64,000 nt of DNA from Nematostella vectensis (lineage: Eukaryota; Cnidaria; Anthozoa; Actiniaria; Edwardsiidae). Positions within the stretch are counted from its first letter, which is position 1. Each line of letters starts with the position of its first letter. This document shows positions 47,301 to 60,100 of this stretch, in pieces. The notes under the pieces were generated by a model. It was given only the letters and a program-made list of their open reading frames with translations. It searched no databases and was not told the DNA's origin. A program made the position numbers and the translations under genes. The DNA lies in assembly GCF_932526225.1 (NCBI RefSeq), contig NC_064040.1, positions 9,587,356 to 9,651,355 of the forward strand, in the 5' to 3' direction.

Positions 47301-48057
47301 CAACGACCAATTATTGTAGGCCCTAAAAAAACGGTTCGTCCCAGTTCTACCGTATTTTCTAAAGATCGCGCAAAGCATGCACATTTTTCCTGTATTCAAA
47401 CTAAAAATAACATACAAACCAAAAATCATAACCGCATATGCCTCTCACAGGAAATGCATGTATTAGTAAATTAAACCCCAGTCTATGAGAGCCAAAAACT
47501 CGCCATTTGGGCACCACAAATCAAAAGCACATAAGCTAAACCCCAAACAGGTTCTTGAAAAACAGAAGTGGACATACCGATGGATGTATCATTTGCGGAT
47601 GTATTATTTGCATTTACAAACTTTAGCCTTAAAACACTCGTTTTAAAAGTGTTTTCACTGTATTTTAAGATAGACATATTGTATTTTAGTGCCCAGTGAA
47701 TGCAGCTCCTACGCACAGATAACGGATGGTACACGTAATATCAACCAACCCAAGACAGCCGCAGTGTGCGACAAAAGCCTAGAGACAAAATGGTACCGAT
47801 TCACTGGATCTGCCGGGACTCGAATGCCTACGTCGTGTGTCCCTATCAACAAATGCAAAACGGACGCCACCGGGTGGCTCAACGGTGCCCATCCTACAGT
47901 TGCACAGGGCATCGTTACTCGTCAGGTTTGCTTCCATTGGAGTAGTAACTGCTGTAACTGGTCCGTCAACATACAAATAAGAAACTGCGGTGATTCATTC
48001 TACGTTTACAGACTTGTTGGAACATCGAATTGCGCATTGAGATATTGCAGCACGTAA
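44395..48057 (+). CDS. Secreted PAN / half-fibrinogen / 4x EGF / D8C protein, seven exons
   Basis: Exons: ..-44743, 45363-45503, 45797-45913, 46623-46736, 46858-46971, 47075-47188 and 47690-48057. All internal junctions are phase 1 gt/ag and join in frame (about 440 residues). Exon 1 has a hydrophobic [14 protein letters not shown], possibly the signal peptide, then a PAN/apple-like module ([15 protein letters not shown]... [18 protein letters not shown]). Exon 2 resembles the first half of a fibrinogen domain ([23 protein letters not shown]). Exons 3-6 each hold one EGF; the last three have the Ca-binding start (DINEC/NINEC/DDC). Exon 7 is a ten-Cys D8C module as in uromodulin and GP2 ([36 protein letters not shown]). 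No ZP domain or membrane anchor follows; the protein ends RYCST. It is probably secreted mucus or matrix material. The start codon is uncertain. Confidence 0.85.
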
Positions 48058-48672
48058 AAGTAACTAGTTTTAAAGAATAGCTCTATGATTCTTAGGTGGA
48101 GCTCTTATAACTGGCATCTGGACAGAAAATTGTAGCACTTGGAAGAGTTTGCTAGTATAAGTTGCACTACTAGTTTTTCATAAACATTATACCCATATTG
48201 TGCTCACCTTTAAAAATTATGCTATTTTTCATTATGCTATTTTTATATAGCCAGGCACAACAGTAAAGTCGAAGTTTTAGATTAGTCTCTTATTTAACAG
48301 ATCCCTTAGCTATTGACAATAAGAGCAATATGGGCTGGGATATTTGATCTCTAGCATTTAAGCTCTTTGGAGGCGTTGCAAGGCCTGTAAGTTTTTCGCT
48401 TCGAGGCCGACGATAGAGGTTTCACGAGAACGGGATCATCACATCATGCACAATTTTAAATGCGCAAAATATTCTGACGCAAAAGCTGCCATGTTTGAAA
48501 TATTTTACCATAGAGCAATTGATGATATGGAACTTGGGGCTTAGAATCCGTTATATGTATTATATATGCATTTTCCAGTTATTCGCTTGTGCTACAAGAG
48601 GATTAGACAAATCTCGATTTGTATGCTTAATACTTAATACCTAATACTGAATAAATTAATCCCCTATAATAA

Positions 48673-48761
<89 letters not shown>

Positions 48762-51465
48762 TAATAGTAGCTTATGCTAATACTGGGGATGGTACGGTCA
48801 GTTTACAGAACGGGATCATCACATGCCTTTAAATGCGTTCTCTTGTATAAAGATTTGTTAGCCGTTTGGAACACTGTCTTGAAAAGTATTGGAAACAACA
48901 TTTCATTTTCTTTTTTTTTCGATAAAATTAAAAGCTTAATGAAACATTTCGAAAGGGATATTGTTGTCTGCCTTTATAGCAAATGCAAGAAAAAGCGTGA
49001 TTCCCCTCCCCCTTCCCCACCCGAATATATTTTAATGTAGCCACAGCCATAAAGTACTAACTTTTACTTGTTTGGCCACTTTCTTGAAGAACTTTTATTC
49101 ATTGAATACTACAAAATTAACTTTAGGTATGGAGTGAAACTTTGAAACAAAGTCTAAACGCGCGAATACAGTATTTGCGTGAGTACAAGAGAAACTTCAC
49201 ATTTTCAAAGAGATGTCAACATTCTATTTATTGCGCATCCTTGGGAGAGTTCTGCGCCTTATTTTAAGTCGAATATTCGCATTTGGAAAGTTCAGATAGA
49301 ACATAAAAAAAATTAAGGAAAAAGAGGCAACTTTACCTGATGGGGACTGGGTAACAGTAGGACGCGTGACAGGCGGTCGCGTAACAGGCGGTCGCATGAC
49401 AAACCTTGAGTGATGTTATCAGAGTTGATGGTAACCCTGACAAATCTTGGGTGATGGTATCCGAGTTGATGGTAACCATGACAAACCTCGGGTGATGTTA
49501 TCCCAAACAATATCTACGTAGTCATCTCTGTCAGGGCGTGCTTGTTTGTGACAGAGGCCTAGCGCATGCCCTGAAGGTTCATGAAAGATTTAGTGTGGTC
49601 AACAAGTAAAAATATGACAATGTAAGGTGATGGCGATGGTGGTTGTGCTAATGATGATGATGATGAATGAAATCACAACATGCAGACTGATTTTTAAAAT
49701 GATTATTTTGAACAAAGAAAACTGACAATATTGCTAAAGAATCTATTACATGTACGGCGAAATCAGCATTAGAGGTGTCATTACCGCTACATGGACCGCT
49801 GACCAATCTCGTGCGAAACTAAACCAGGAATCCAGCAACTCTGGGTCAACCAAATAAATCGCACTCCTCCTGCGACGCCAATGGCAGAAAAACAGCTACG
49901 GAGAAAATGGGGACACCAAAATTCGTGTAGCGCAACTATGTCTCAATAACAAATGTATCATAAGCTGTTGCATTATACCTTATGTAATGTCAAGCAGGTT
50001 TGCCAGAGCCGAGTCACGCAATGCCCCACAAGTCGTATAAAACAATGTGCATATATCATACCCGTACCCAGGAGGGGTGCAGGGGGTGCGAACGCTTGTA
50101 TATGAAGCACATATCAAGCAATGTAATACGATGAAACTAAATAAATGTAGGCCGGGGCGCGAGAAGCATTAGCAAAGTTCTATGAACTTCTAGGTTTGAA
50201 TAGCTTTCCAGGTCCTTCATCATTAGGACAATTCGACAAAAAATCACACTAGAAAACAATTCCTAGATTTTGAACCATGCTTTTCTAACCGTGAATTATT
50301 ATTTGTGCAGGCGCGTACACAGGGGAGAGGGGGAGGAAGTACACAGGGGGAGGGGGGAAGGGTGGCGCAAACCCCTTGGCGGCCAAAAAATAGGTAATTT
50401 TATCAGTGTATTGGTAATAACAGTGAATTGGCATTTGTAAAAGAGAAAATTTGTCTACATTGGAGCTGATATATTTATTACTCCTTTTTTTATAGTGTAC
50501 GGCCTAATAGAGCAAAATTTAAAAGATATTTGATACCTATTTTTACCGCAGTTTTCACAATATTTTGTAAATTTTCGCCGGCGATTTCCAACAGCTTCAT
50601 CGCTTTCTGGCTTTCGTGTATTTAGATGCGGATTCATTGGCCAGCACTGGAAATGGTTACAATCACGCCATCTCTTCGCAATGAGCTGACCAATCAAAAA
50701 GCATCAAATGTAGTTCTGTTAGTTTTAATGACGGAAACCAGAAATCTGTATATTGAAAATTGCAGTAAAAAACGAATCATAATTTGTATAGTATACGCAT
50801 GTAGATAATGTGGTGTTGACTGAATTGAGTGATAAAATTGAAACACTCAAGTGTGAGCATTGAATGAAATATCTCTTATAAAGAAATATATATCTTATAA
50901 AGAAAAAAGAATCATATTGTACTTGCCTAATCTTCTAGTTGAGAATGGAAATGCATGATATATCGCAAAACAAATACAGTATGTATTACCGGAAGAGCAC
51001 GATACAAACTTTGATAAAAAGGACACCGTAGAAACGTAATATCTATTGCAATACTCGAATTACTAATTTAACGTCAATATATACCATATGCCATGTCACT
51101 TATTTTTATTTTCCGTATGCATCAAAGTAAAATAAAGGGTACCAAGGTATTGCGGAGTTATATCTCTATTTGATGACTTGTTCCCATTTATTTGATTTGT
51201 AAAGATGGATTTCCCGCATATGTCAATTAGAAGTACAGGCGCGGTGTCTTTTATCACAAAAGCTTGATTAATTTCCGCTCAAATCACATCCACCTCACCA
51301 TTTGGCCTGTAACAGGGCAATCCGTTGAACGAACCTTCAACAGAGTATAACAACAGAAACCCACCTATTCGCGTTACTTTCATGAGCTAAGCGACTTCGC
51401 GTAATACTATTTTCGTATCGTGCGTCACATTCGATTTAAATGGGCATTTTTATTCAAGCACAGCT
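48058..51465. other. Intergenic, with microsatellite and short tandem repeats
   Basis: AATAAATTAA at 48650 may be the poly-A signal of the D8C gene. A (TAG)n tract lies at 48671-48762. CAGAACGGGATCATCACAT near 48810 echoes GAACGGGATCATCACAT near 48428. 49390-49504 has three diverged copies of about 46 bp (GAGTTGATGGTAACC, then TGACAAAC/TCT...GGGTGATG). 50315-50360 has a doubled TACACAGGGG G-rich word. No exon is convincing. Confidence 0.5.
48671..48762. repeat. (TAG)n / (AGT)n microsatellite, about 30 units
   Basis: An uninterrupted trinucleotide tract of roughly 90 bp. Confidence 0.95.
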
Positions 51466-52371
51466 ATGGTTCTTCATCGCTGGTCTGATGGAATCAATTC
51501 TTCCAAAAGTAGTAACAATACAGATAGCGACACACCGGGCTCTCTCACCGCTGCAGTGGTTTATATGGCAGAGGGCTCTCTGATCTTTTCCTTTAACTTC
51601 ACTACAATACTTGTGTTTGCCGTAAATGCTCATTTGCGCAGGCGCTCTGTGTACTTTGTCCTCAGTTTGGCTTTCTCTGACATGATGTCTGGAGCAGTGG
51701 TCGCGATTCATGGACTAACATTAACAAAATTCAAGTTTAATCATAACAAGGAGTTATTGGTTAATTGCACTAACACTACGGATGTCCTATTTTTCGCTGG
51801 CTCTTTACTTGGACTGCAACTGATCGCTCTAGAGCGCATGTGCGCCATAGTCTATCCAATACGTCATCGGAACCTCACCAATCGCGCGTATTCATTGGCT
51901 ATTGCTATCCAGTGGGGAGCCGCGATAGTTCTGACTGGTATTTACGTCATACGCTCCCCGAAGCTGTACTTCATCGTCGCCAGTATTGTTCTGGTAGTTG
52001 GCCTTGTGACTGTTGCCACATGTTACTCCATCATCCTCATCACCTTCAAGCAACAGAACCGAGCGCATCGCCAAGTGACGGACACGGCACAGCTCAAGTC
52101 TCAGCGACGAGAGAGACGGCTGGCGTTAACGTTGTTCATCGTAACAGCCCTTTCTCTGTTAACTCTCACCCCGACCTCCGTGCTACTCGCGCTTTACTCA
52201 GTGAACGAGGTCACGCCCTTAAGTACGTGGATTGCGACTGGGATGCGGTTTCTCAACTCGATTGGGAACCCTTTGGTGTATGTTCTGCGGTTGAATGAGT
52301 TTAGACATGCGCTGTTTATGTTATTGTTTAAGTGCGCACGTGATCGACCTATAGGCGTAATACGACAATGA
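51466..52371 (+). CDS. Class A (rhodopsin-like) GPCR, single exon
   Basis: 301 residues, seven helices: about 30-54, 62-84, 104-128, 141-163, 167-193, 216-243 and 251-274. Class A marks: N44 (1.50), LAFSD with D72 (2.50), the ERM form of the DRY motif at 123-125 followed by CAIVYPIRHR, W150 (4.50), and NSIGNPLVY at 264-272 (NPxxY). N-glycosylation sites NSS and NNT stand in the short N-terminus. C101 could be the helix 3 Cys, but the second extracellular loop is very short and has no Cys, so the usual disulfide is missing. That recalls melanocortin, adenosine or cannabinoid-type receptors. The CWxP motif of helix 6 is not seen (LTLTPTS instead). Ligand unknown. Intronless orphan receptors of this type are abundant in anthozoans. 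Confidence 0.9.
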   Translation: MVLHRWSDGINSSKSSNNTDSDTPGSLTAAVVYMAEGSLIFSFNFTTILVFAVNAHLRRRSVYFVLSLAFSDMMSGAVVAIHGLTLTKFKFNHNKELLVNCTNTTDVLFFAGSLLGLQLIALERMCAIVYPIRHRNLTNRAYSLAIAIQWGAAIVLTGIYVIRSPKLYFIVASIVLVVGLVTVATCYSIILITFKQQNRAHRQVTDTAQLKSQRRERRLALTLFIVTALSLLTLTPTSVLLALYSVNEVTPLSTWIATGMRFLNSIGNPLVYVLRLNEFRHALFMLLFKCARDRPIGVIRQ

Positions 52372-52489
52372 CGGCATGATACATTAAACTGTACCTTTAA
52401 AAACGTTTCTTTGGCATTCTTCCTTAAAACAAACCAGCAGTGACGACGAAGTTTTAAAACAGTACAAAATGTCTAAACAAAAAGGTGGG

Positions 52490-53090
52490 ACTACCGAGGA
52501 CTATGGCTCCAACAGAAAGGCGGATATACCCAAAAGAACTATGGCTCCAACAGAAAGGAGGAAATACCCAAAAGAACTATAGTTCCAACAGAAAGGAGGA
52601 AATACCCAAAAGAACTATAGTTCCAACAGAAAGGCGGAAATACTCAAAAGAACTATAGCTCCAACAGAAAGGAGGAAATACCCAAAATAACTATGGCTCC
52701 AACAGAAAGGAGGAAATACCCAAAAGAACTATGGCTCCAACAGAAAGGCGGAAATACCCAAAAGAACTATGGCTCCAACAGAAAGGCGGAAATACCCAAA
52801 AGAACTATGGCTCCAACAGAAAGGAGGAAATACCCAAAAGAACTATGGCTCCAACAGAAAGGAGAAAATACCCAAAAGAACTATGGCTCCAACAGAAAGG
52901 AGCAAATACCCAAAAGAACTATAGCTCCAACAGAAAGGAGGAAATACCCAAAATAACTATGGCTCCAACAGAAAGGAGGAAATACCCAAAATAACTATGG
53001 CTCCAACAGAAAGGAGGAAATACCCAAAATAACTATGGCTCCAACAGAAAGGAGGAAATACCCAAAAGAACTATAGGTCCAGCGGTAAGG
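52490..53090. repeat. 38-bp minisatellite, about 15 copies
   Basis: The unit is CTATGGCTCCAACAGAAAGG followed by AGGAAATACCCAAAAGAA. Variants are ATGGCT/ATAGTT/ATAGCT and AAGAA/AATAA. It begins about 110 bp after the GPCR stop. Because 38 is not a multiple of three, open frames rotate between units; the two 87-codon frames are by-products. Confidence 0.95.
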
Positions 53091-53099
53091 TGAAACTAC

Positions 53100-54193
53100 A
53101 AAAAGGACTATGGATCGAAGGGAAATGTTCCAAAGTTAAAGGGGTTTCACTATAGTAACAAATAAAAATTATCAAAAATAAACAAATAAAAAGTATTAAA
53201 ATTATTACTGTTTAATGGAAAGTAACATCACCTTCAGAGATGAAAATTGATAGAAATACTTGCAGCACAGTAAAACATTGATCAGGAGAAACTTTTTGCC
53301 ACTATCTCTTACGTTTCTTTTATATATATATAAATTTTTTTATGAATATTTGAAAATCCAAATATTTATTTGAGAATTGTGACAACTTTAGTAGTGAGAA
53401 TAAAAGAATAAAATACAAACACACCAACCACAATTTTCTACTATACGTTTATGAGCTTGCACTTGGATAACTCAGAGAATCCACTATATAGATAACAAAA
53501 CTATTCAGTGCATCAGACGCGTACACAGGATTGGCTGAGGGCGCAGTCGGGTATCTTATTGAAAAAGCCTAGTATTTGAAGATTCCTTTATACAAAATTA
53601 CCCACTTTTTGGCAGCCGGGGGGGGGGGCGTGCACGCACCCTGTGCACCCCCATGTACGCACCTGTCTTACTACATTTAATTCAAATTAAATAGGAACAT
53701 TATTATACGATAAAATCAGTTTTGCTTTTAGCATTATTTACACTTGCTGTCAAAAAAGTATTGTATTAGAATGTACAGTCCTGAGAAGAGCCCAATTTAA
53801 AATGAGCATATGTGATGGGCCCCAGTACTGACCACTAAGGTCTACTATATGCTTGTCGATATTTAGGCCCTTGTCCTGCCACACATGCATATCATATTAC
53901 CGATACATAATAGTTGGGGATCATTAGCTAAATACTTCTAAATAGGTCTAGTAATTAGGCTTGAAGGTCCACTAATCCTTTGCAAAAGCAGTGACAGATC
54001 TTTAGGGAACCCATTTGGGAACGCATTGGAGCTAAATCTAGAAAGTTAGGCCCAACTTATGTTCATATTTCCTTTGGAGATGTGCCCCCCCCCCCCCTTT
54101 GAAAAATTCTTGGTCTGCTCCAGCACAGTTGTTATTTTTCTGTGTTCTTCCATAAAATAAATCTCCTTTCAAGGTCTTCATAGCGGGAAGCAA
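53100..54193. other. Intergenic, with a MITE-like element at 53517-53668
   Basis: AGACGCGTACACAGG (53516) and CATGTACGCACCTGTC (53652) are imperfect inverted ends about 150 bp apart, with a G-run between. The rest is AT-rich. The last part probably includes the PNO1 3' UTR. Confidence 0.45.
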
Positions 54194-57100
54194 TTAAAAT
54201 CTCTCAGCTGATCTGCTAGCCACTGCTCTCATATTTCCATAGACCTTGGAAGGTGGGCTCCCTGCAGATAGATCAGCAAAGTGTAATATTATTCATACAC
54301 CATACAGATATACTACTTCAAATAGTGAAATACTGAGAGAGAATCTGTGTTTTCTGCAACTAATACAACCCGCAGAGCTCCAAGGAAAACCAATTTATAA
54401 TAAAAGATGTAAGTGTAAACAAAATGAATCCAAGTTCAGAAAGGTGTATAGTTCGGTGACCAAATTTAGCCATTTTTTATGTTACCTCTGAACGACTACA
54501 GGTTACGACCACATTTTTTCATTTAACTGAAGTGTATTCACTGCATATACAGGAGGTAATGAAGATCAAAGTAAAGTTAAAGTATAGAATACCAAGCAAA
54601 ATTACTTACCTAAAATTAAATTACAAATAGCAGTTCTTGCAATCTTGATATTTTGGAAGGACCCTAATATGTGAATTTTTCTGTTGAGAAAAAGGTTAAT
54701 CAGCACATTCAACCATACAGTAGTTCTACTATAAAGAATTTCTACATTTTACATTTAATTTTCTGTCATAAATAAATTTCATGATTTTCAAAAATTCCTG
54801 AAAATAAGATGTACAAGAAAATAAACTGACATGTTTTTTTCTGTTGAGAAAAAGGTTAATTAGCACATTCAACCATACAGTAGTTCTACTATAAAGAATT
54901 TCTACATTTTACACTTAATTTTCTGTCATAAATAAATTTCATGATTTTCAAAAATTCCTGAAAATAAGATGTACAAGAAAATAAACTGACCTGTTTTTTT
55001 TTACGGAAATACTGAAATAGTGAAAAAAAAGTGTAATAAAGAAAAATATGACATACCACCAGTGGAATACTGTTTATTGATTTGATTTTATCTATAATGG
55101 CATAACACATTGATAATAATTTCCATTGCTTTCAGACATGACAAATAATACAGTAGTAGAGCAGTGATCCAGTGTAACTCTTTCTGTTTTACTAAAATAA
55201 TTGAAATTGTCAAATAATATTGGGTACTCACGTTTCAGCAAGGACAATTCTCGTTTTTGTAACATTTTCTATTGTGAACTTTGTTTTCCCTCCTTTGCCT
55301 GCAACTCGGCCAATTGCTCTGGATAAATGATCCCCTTTTAAAGGTTTTACTGTCAAATAGAAATTATTAGAAATTATTGTAAAGAAAATATGATTTAAGA
55401 ATTTGAAAAGAAAGACAAGAATGTCTGCAGACAAAAGTTGTCCTCCTGTTACAGGGGAAGTCAGTTTTTCATGAAAAGAAAATGTCTGAGGCCCTTTTTA
55501 CTATATACAAACTGTACTGACCACTCCAAAGTTTAAACTCTTGTTTAAATTTAACAACATCTAATTGTCAGTTGAAGCTGGATTGTTCTTATTTTTTTAG
55601 CATTTTAAGGCTGAAAATGAACCTTAAAGATGTTCATAAAAGTCAACGTATATTGAAATAACGGCAAATGGAGATTGTCAAATGGCAGTTCTTCTATCTA
55701 AAAATACTATTGAACTCGTCAACTTTCTACTAAATGTAGGAAAATGTGTATAATTCCTGCGATTATATTACTTATCATCTTTATTCTTAGAAATAATTAT
55801 ACCCATAAGCAGTGATTGGTCGTAGAACTGCCAATTGCCATTTGCACTGACAACGTTTATTGAAATATGTGTATAATGTTGCAGGATTTACAGAGAATTA
55901 CACACGTGATCAATTATATGAAAGGTTGCTATTATGAACACAATTTGATTTTACATTAGAATGCATTAACTATAACAAAACAATATTTTGCTGCTACCTG
56001 AGTCTCAGCAAGTTCTTTGTATATTCTTAAAATCTGGTTAAATCTCAGGCTGGACATTTTTTTTTAAACTGTGAATTTTTGTGCATTTGGTAAACCATAT
56101 TGAACATTTGTGGGTTAATGTAAATGGTTGGAAACTTGACTGGTACCACTGTAAAAGGGGCCTAAAAGTATAAATTTGAGATCTGCAAACATACCATCAG
56201 CAATTTCAAATGATTCCAAGAACAGATCGTCCAGTCGAATAAGGGCGAGGGCATCCTAGGAATAAAACACAGAACCTTAACTTGAATTTAACTGATGCAC
56301 AGCCAGCAAATATTAAGAAACTGGTTGTTAGATGTTTTCAGTATTTGAGCTGTTTGCTGTCAGCGAGTTCCAGCCTTGTTATCTAGCCCACCAGAACAAG
56401 TCTGACTGAAGACCAGATAAGACCACTAATCTCTCACAATTAGCATGGCTACAGCCTCATCATTAAACATGTCACCTATATAGTACCCATCCATACAATG
56501 CCAAGTATCCCCTCTAATAAAGAGATCGCTCTATGGCATGAGCCATGTACTGTAAGCGTCTCATCTCAAATAAGTGCTTAAACAATATACAAAGCATTTC
56601 CTGTGAGATCACTAAAGTGTGAATTTGTACAGGACTGGCACTGAGTTTCATAACCTCCACTCGCGAGTGTTAAGCCCTTTTAAAAACTTGACACTCTGTA
56701 ATCAAGACTTACACTTTTAATGAGGCAATTAAGAATAAGCCACACATATTTAACAGACAAGTTCTACTCTAAGCAGGGACCCTTTTTCCTTCGAGACTTC
56801 ATATGTTCACTAAGCAAACAAAATATACTGACCTCAACTTCAAAGCCAAGAATGAATGCCTGAACAAAATCAGCCGCCTTCTGAACAGCCCCAATATCTG
56901 ACGTTTCCTTTGATGCCTTCAACAAACAAACCAATGAAAAAAAAAAGTAAAGAACAAGCAAAATGCTATCAATGATTACATTATGTACATAACAAGTAAA
57001 ATGCTATCAATGGCTACAAAAGGTATACCACTGTAATTTTTTTAGGAGTACAAATAGTAGCAGACTGTTCATTTATCAAAAGACTAGAGATCTAGAACCT

Positions 57101-60100
57101 TGGATCTGGTAAGTTTGGGATTTTTTCAGGGGCAAAATAATCTGACTTTATTCATTTAGGAGTGTCAGTCCTTTGCCTTTGTGGCATGTTAAGCAGAAGG
57201 CTGTGTCTCTCACCACACTTCATTATTATAGACCATGGGATACTGGCCTTTGGTGTCATCTTAAGTAAGTGCAAATTACAATTATCAATGTAAACTGGAA
57301 GGATCTGTACTTGGAGTCTGTCACATGTGAAGATGTAAAGGGCGTTTGATGATGACAGATGTAAAAATTAGCAAACAAACTGCATCGAATCCTTAAGGCT
57401 GATCCTAAGGCCTATAACAAGCCATCTACATACCATAATTGCTTTAATAAGTGCTTCTTCTATGTAATAAGATAATAAATATAATAAAGCCTAAGAGGAA
57501 AAATAGGAATAAGTGCATCCCCCTTATAAGTGCCTCGCCTAAATGCTTTGCACTTTATAGATTCTGATGATAAGGGGACTTTATTTTAGAAGGGAATTAA
57601 TGAAAACTGACAGTACCACCAACCACAACATTGTTATTGAATGTCAATTTGTTATGGTACTGAGAGGACTTGTACTCTTTCCACATGGTAAAAAAACATT
57701 TGTGCCTCCCATCACTAAGTACAGTACCTCTCCTGGGACATGAAATATTAACTAATTATCGGATTTTTTTACATATCTTGTTCTTACCCTGATTTCAACA
57801 TGTCTACTGCCGAGGTTGAACCGAATCTGCAGCTTTAAGTGCTCAACCACAGGTGTGAATATTTTCATCCAGTTCTCTTTAAGGGGTGTGTAACGATGAG
57901 ATGGCACTGGGATTTTTCTAGTTTCTGATTTCCCACCCTGAAAAAAGTCAATATACCACTTTTTAGATGGAGGTCATCCAGTCAAATATATCATATGTAC
58001 ATCATCATTTATATGTATATATGATATATGTACACATCATACATATATCATGTTTAAAGTTTGTTGATTTTTTAAGAAGAAAGAATAGTGTTTTCAGTGA
58101 CCAAAAGCACATCCCTAGCTGATGCAAGCCTATAGACCTAAAACAAACAATGGGCGAATCCCAAATTAGGTTAATCCTGTCCATCTGTAGACCTTAAAAA
58201 AACCAGGGGGATTTGGCTTTTCGTTGGCTTTAACTTATTATTTAGTTGGTGCACAGTGTCCTGGCATGCAAGGCTAGTTGGGTGAAAGGTAGCAGTTCTT
58301 GGTAATAAATGGTTCTGAAATGTCTTTCAGTGTTTGAGCTGTTTGCTGTCAGCGAGTTCAGCCTCATCATCTAGCCCACCAGAACAAGTCTGACTGAAGA
58401 CCAGATAAGAGCACTGAGCCCTCACAATTAGCATGGCTACAGCCTCATCATTATACACTTCAGAACCCCAAATAGAATGTAATTACTTAATGTTAGCTTA
58501 TATAAACCCTTTGGTGCCGGCCCTTGCTAAAATTGTTCCATATGGAACGATGACGTATCCGTTGTCATAGCAATGTTTTTGTTATTATTTGAAAACAAAA
58601 AAGTCTTTACAATGGCTAATGAGATATACCCAATCAGACTGCAGAGTTTTTTTTTATACAGGGATTTGATTGGCTAGCCATAGTTTTGATTATAATCCCT
58701 GCTTCATGCTTGCTCTGGTCAAAATCTAAAATGGCGTCTTCGAGTAAGCGACCACGTAACGATTAACAGCGATTTACAGCTCAAGAAGTTGCAGAAATTC
58801 TTATGAATGAAAAGAGCGATGTAGAGAGTAATGTGGACAGTGAGGTAGGAGGGATTTCTAGTGGTGAAGAGTTCGAGTTGGGCCAAGAAATGGAAATAGG
58901 AAGTGAAGCTGAATCGAACACGAGGTAAGTTTATCGTAAACAAGAGACGCTTTGAAATACTCGCTCTTTACTTCGCTAAATTGATGTTATTTACCTCGTG
59001 TTTTCTCTCAAATTATTATTCCATTTTACTAGCTGAATAATTTATATTGTATTTATTCGATTTGGATATATTTGTTTTGCCATATTTTTACCTAGATGTG
59101 TGCCGAGTAATTTTCCCGGGAATCGCACTTCACACCTATCAAGATCATACAAAAACAAACATATAGCCGAAGAAATTCTTGAATAAGAAATGCCTGAAAA
59201 ACATTTTTATCGGTACCCTAGGTGCTAAAACGCTTCTCTTTATCCATATTTTATAGTGTTGAATGACTAAAACTGATTTCGATTCGCCCTTATGGTTTTA
59301 TTTTGACATTTATAGTTTCGATGCGCTTTTATGTTTTCATTCCAACATGTGTAATTTCACAATAATTTTTACAACACACCAATAAGATCATCACAAAAAA
59401 AACTAATATTTTCTCTGCTGTGTATTTTAGTTTTGGTGATGAGGAGGCTCATCCTGAAGGGTCCTCGAGTAGTGATGAGAGTGTGGGAGAAGAAGCGACA
59501 TCTTCGGCGTCGAGACCTGTTCGAGCGAGAGGACGAGGCGGAGGGCGAAGGAGAGGAGTACTAATGGGCTTGCATATGATGTGGTCATGAAGTTATTATC
59601 ACCCCTACTCAATCAAGGATACCATCTGTATTGTGATAACTTTCACACATCGCTCTTTCAAAGTGCAGAAGATGGTGGAAAGTCCTCTTCTTCCACATGA
59701 TTGATATAGCTGTTGTAAATAGCTATATTCTTTTCCAGCTTCACCGTGCCCAGAACCCTGACAACACAGCACTTTATCGCCCGAAGAAGTATTTAGTTGC
59801 TGAGTTTAGAGAAGAACTAGTGAGACAGCTGTTAGGCTTAGAAGAGTTTGGTCCCCCACCTGCCCACAAGCCACCAACTAAGGCACCTAACCAGTTTGAG
59901 ACTGTCCACATGCCAATGATGTCGGATGTGAAGAGAAACTGTAAGGTTTATTATGCAACCACGGGAAAGGAACTAAAGGTCAGGACCTACTGCGAAGCAC
60001 TCCAATGCCAGGCATACCTGCACCTCACCAGCACCCAGAACTGTTTTAAAATATGGCACAGCAAGGAGTTCCGTGAGTAAGAGTGTTTAGTTATCTATAG

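Noticed and set aside
52490-53090. CRISPR-like array of 38-bp repeats
   Set aside because: Repeats are head-to-tail with no spacers and the DNA is eukaryotic; it is a minisatellite.
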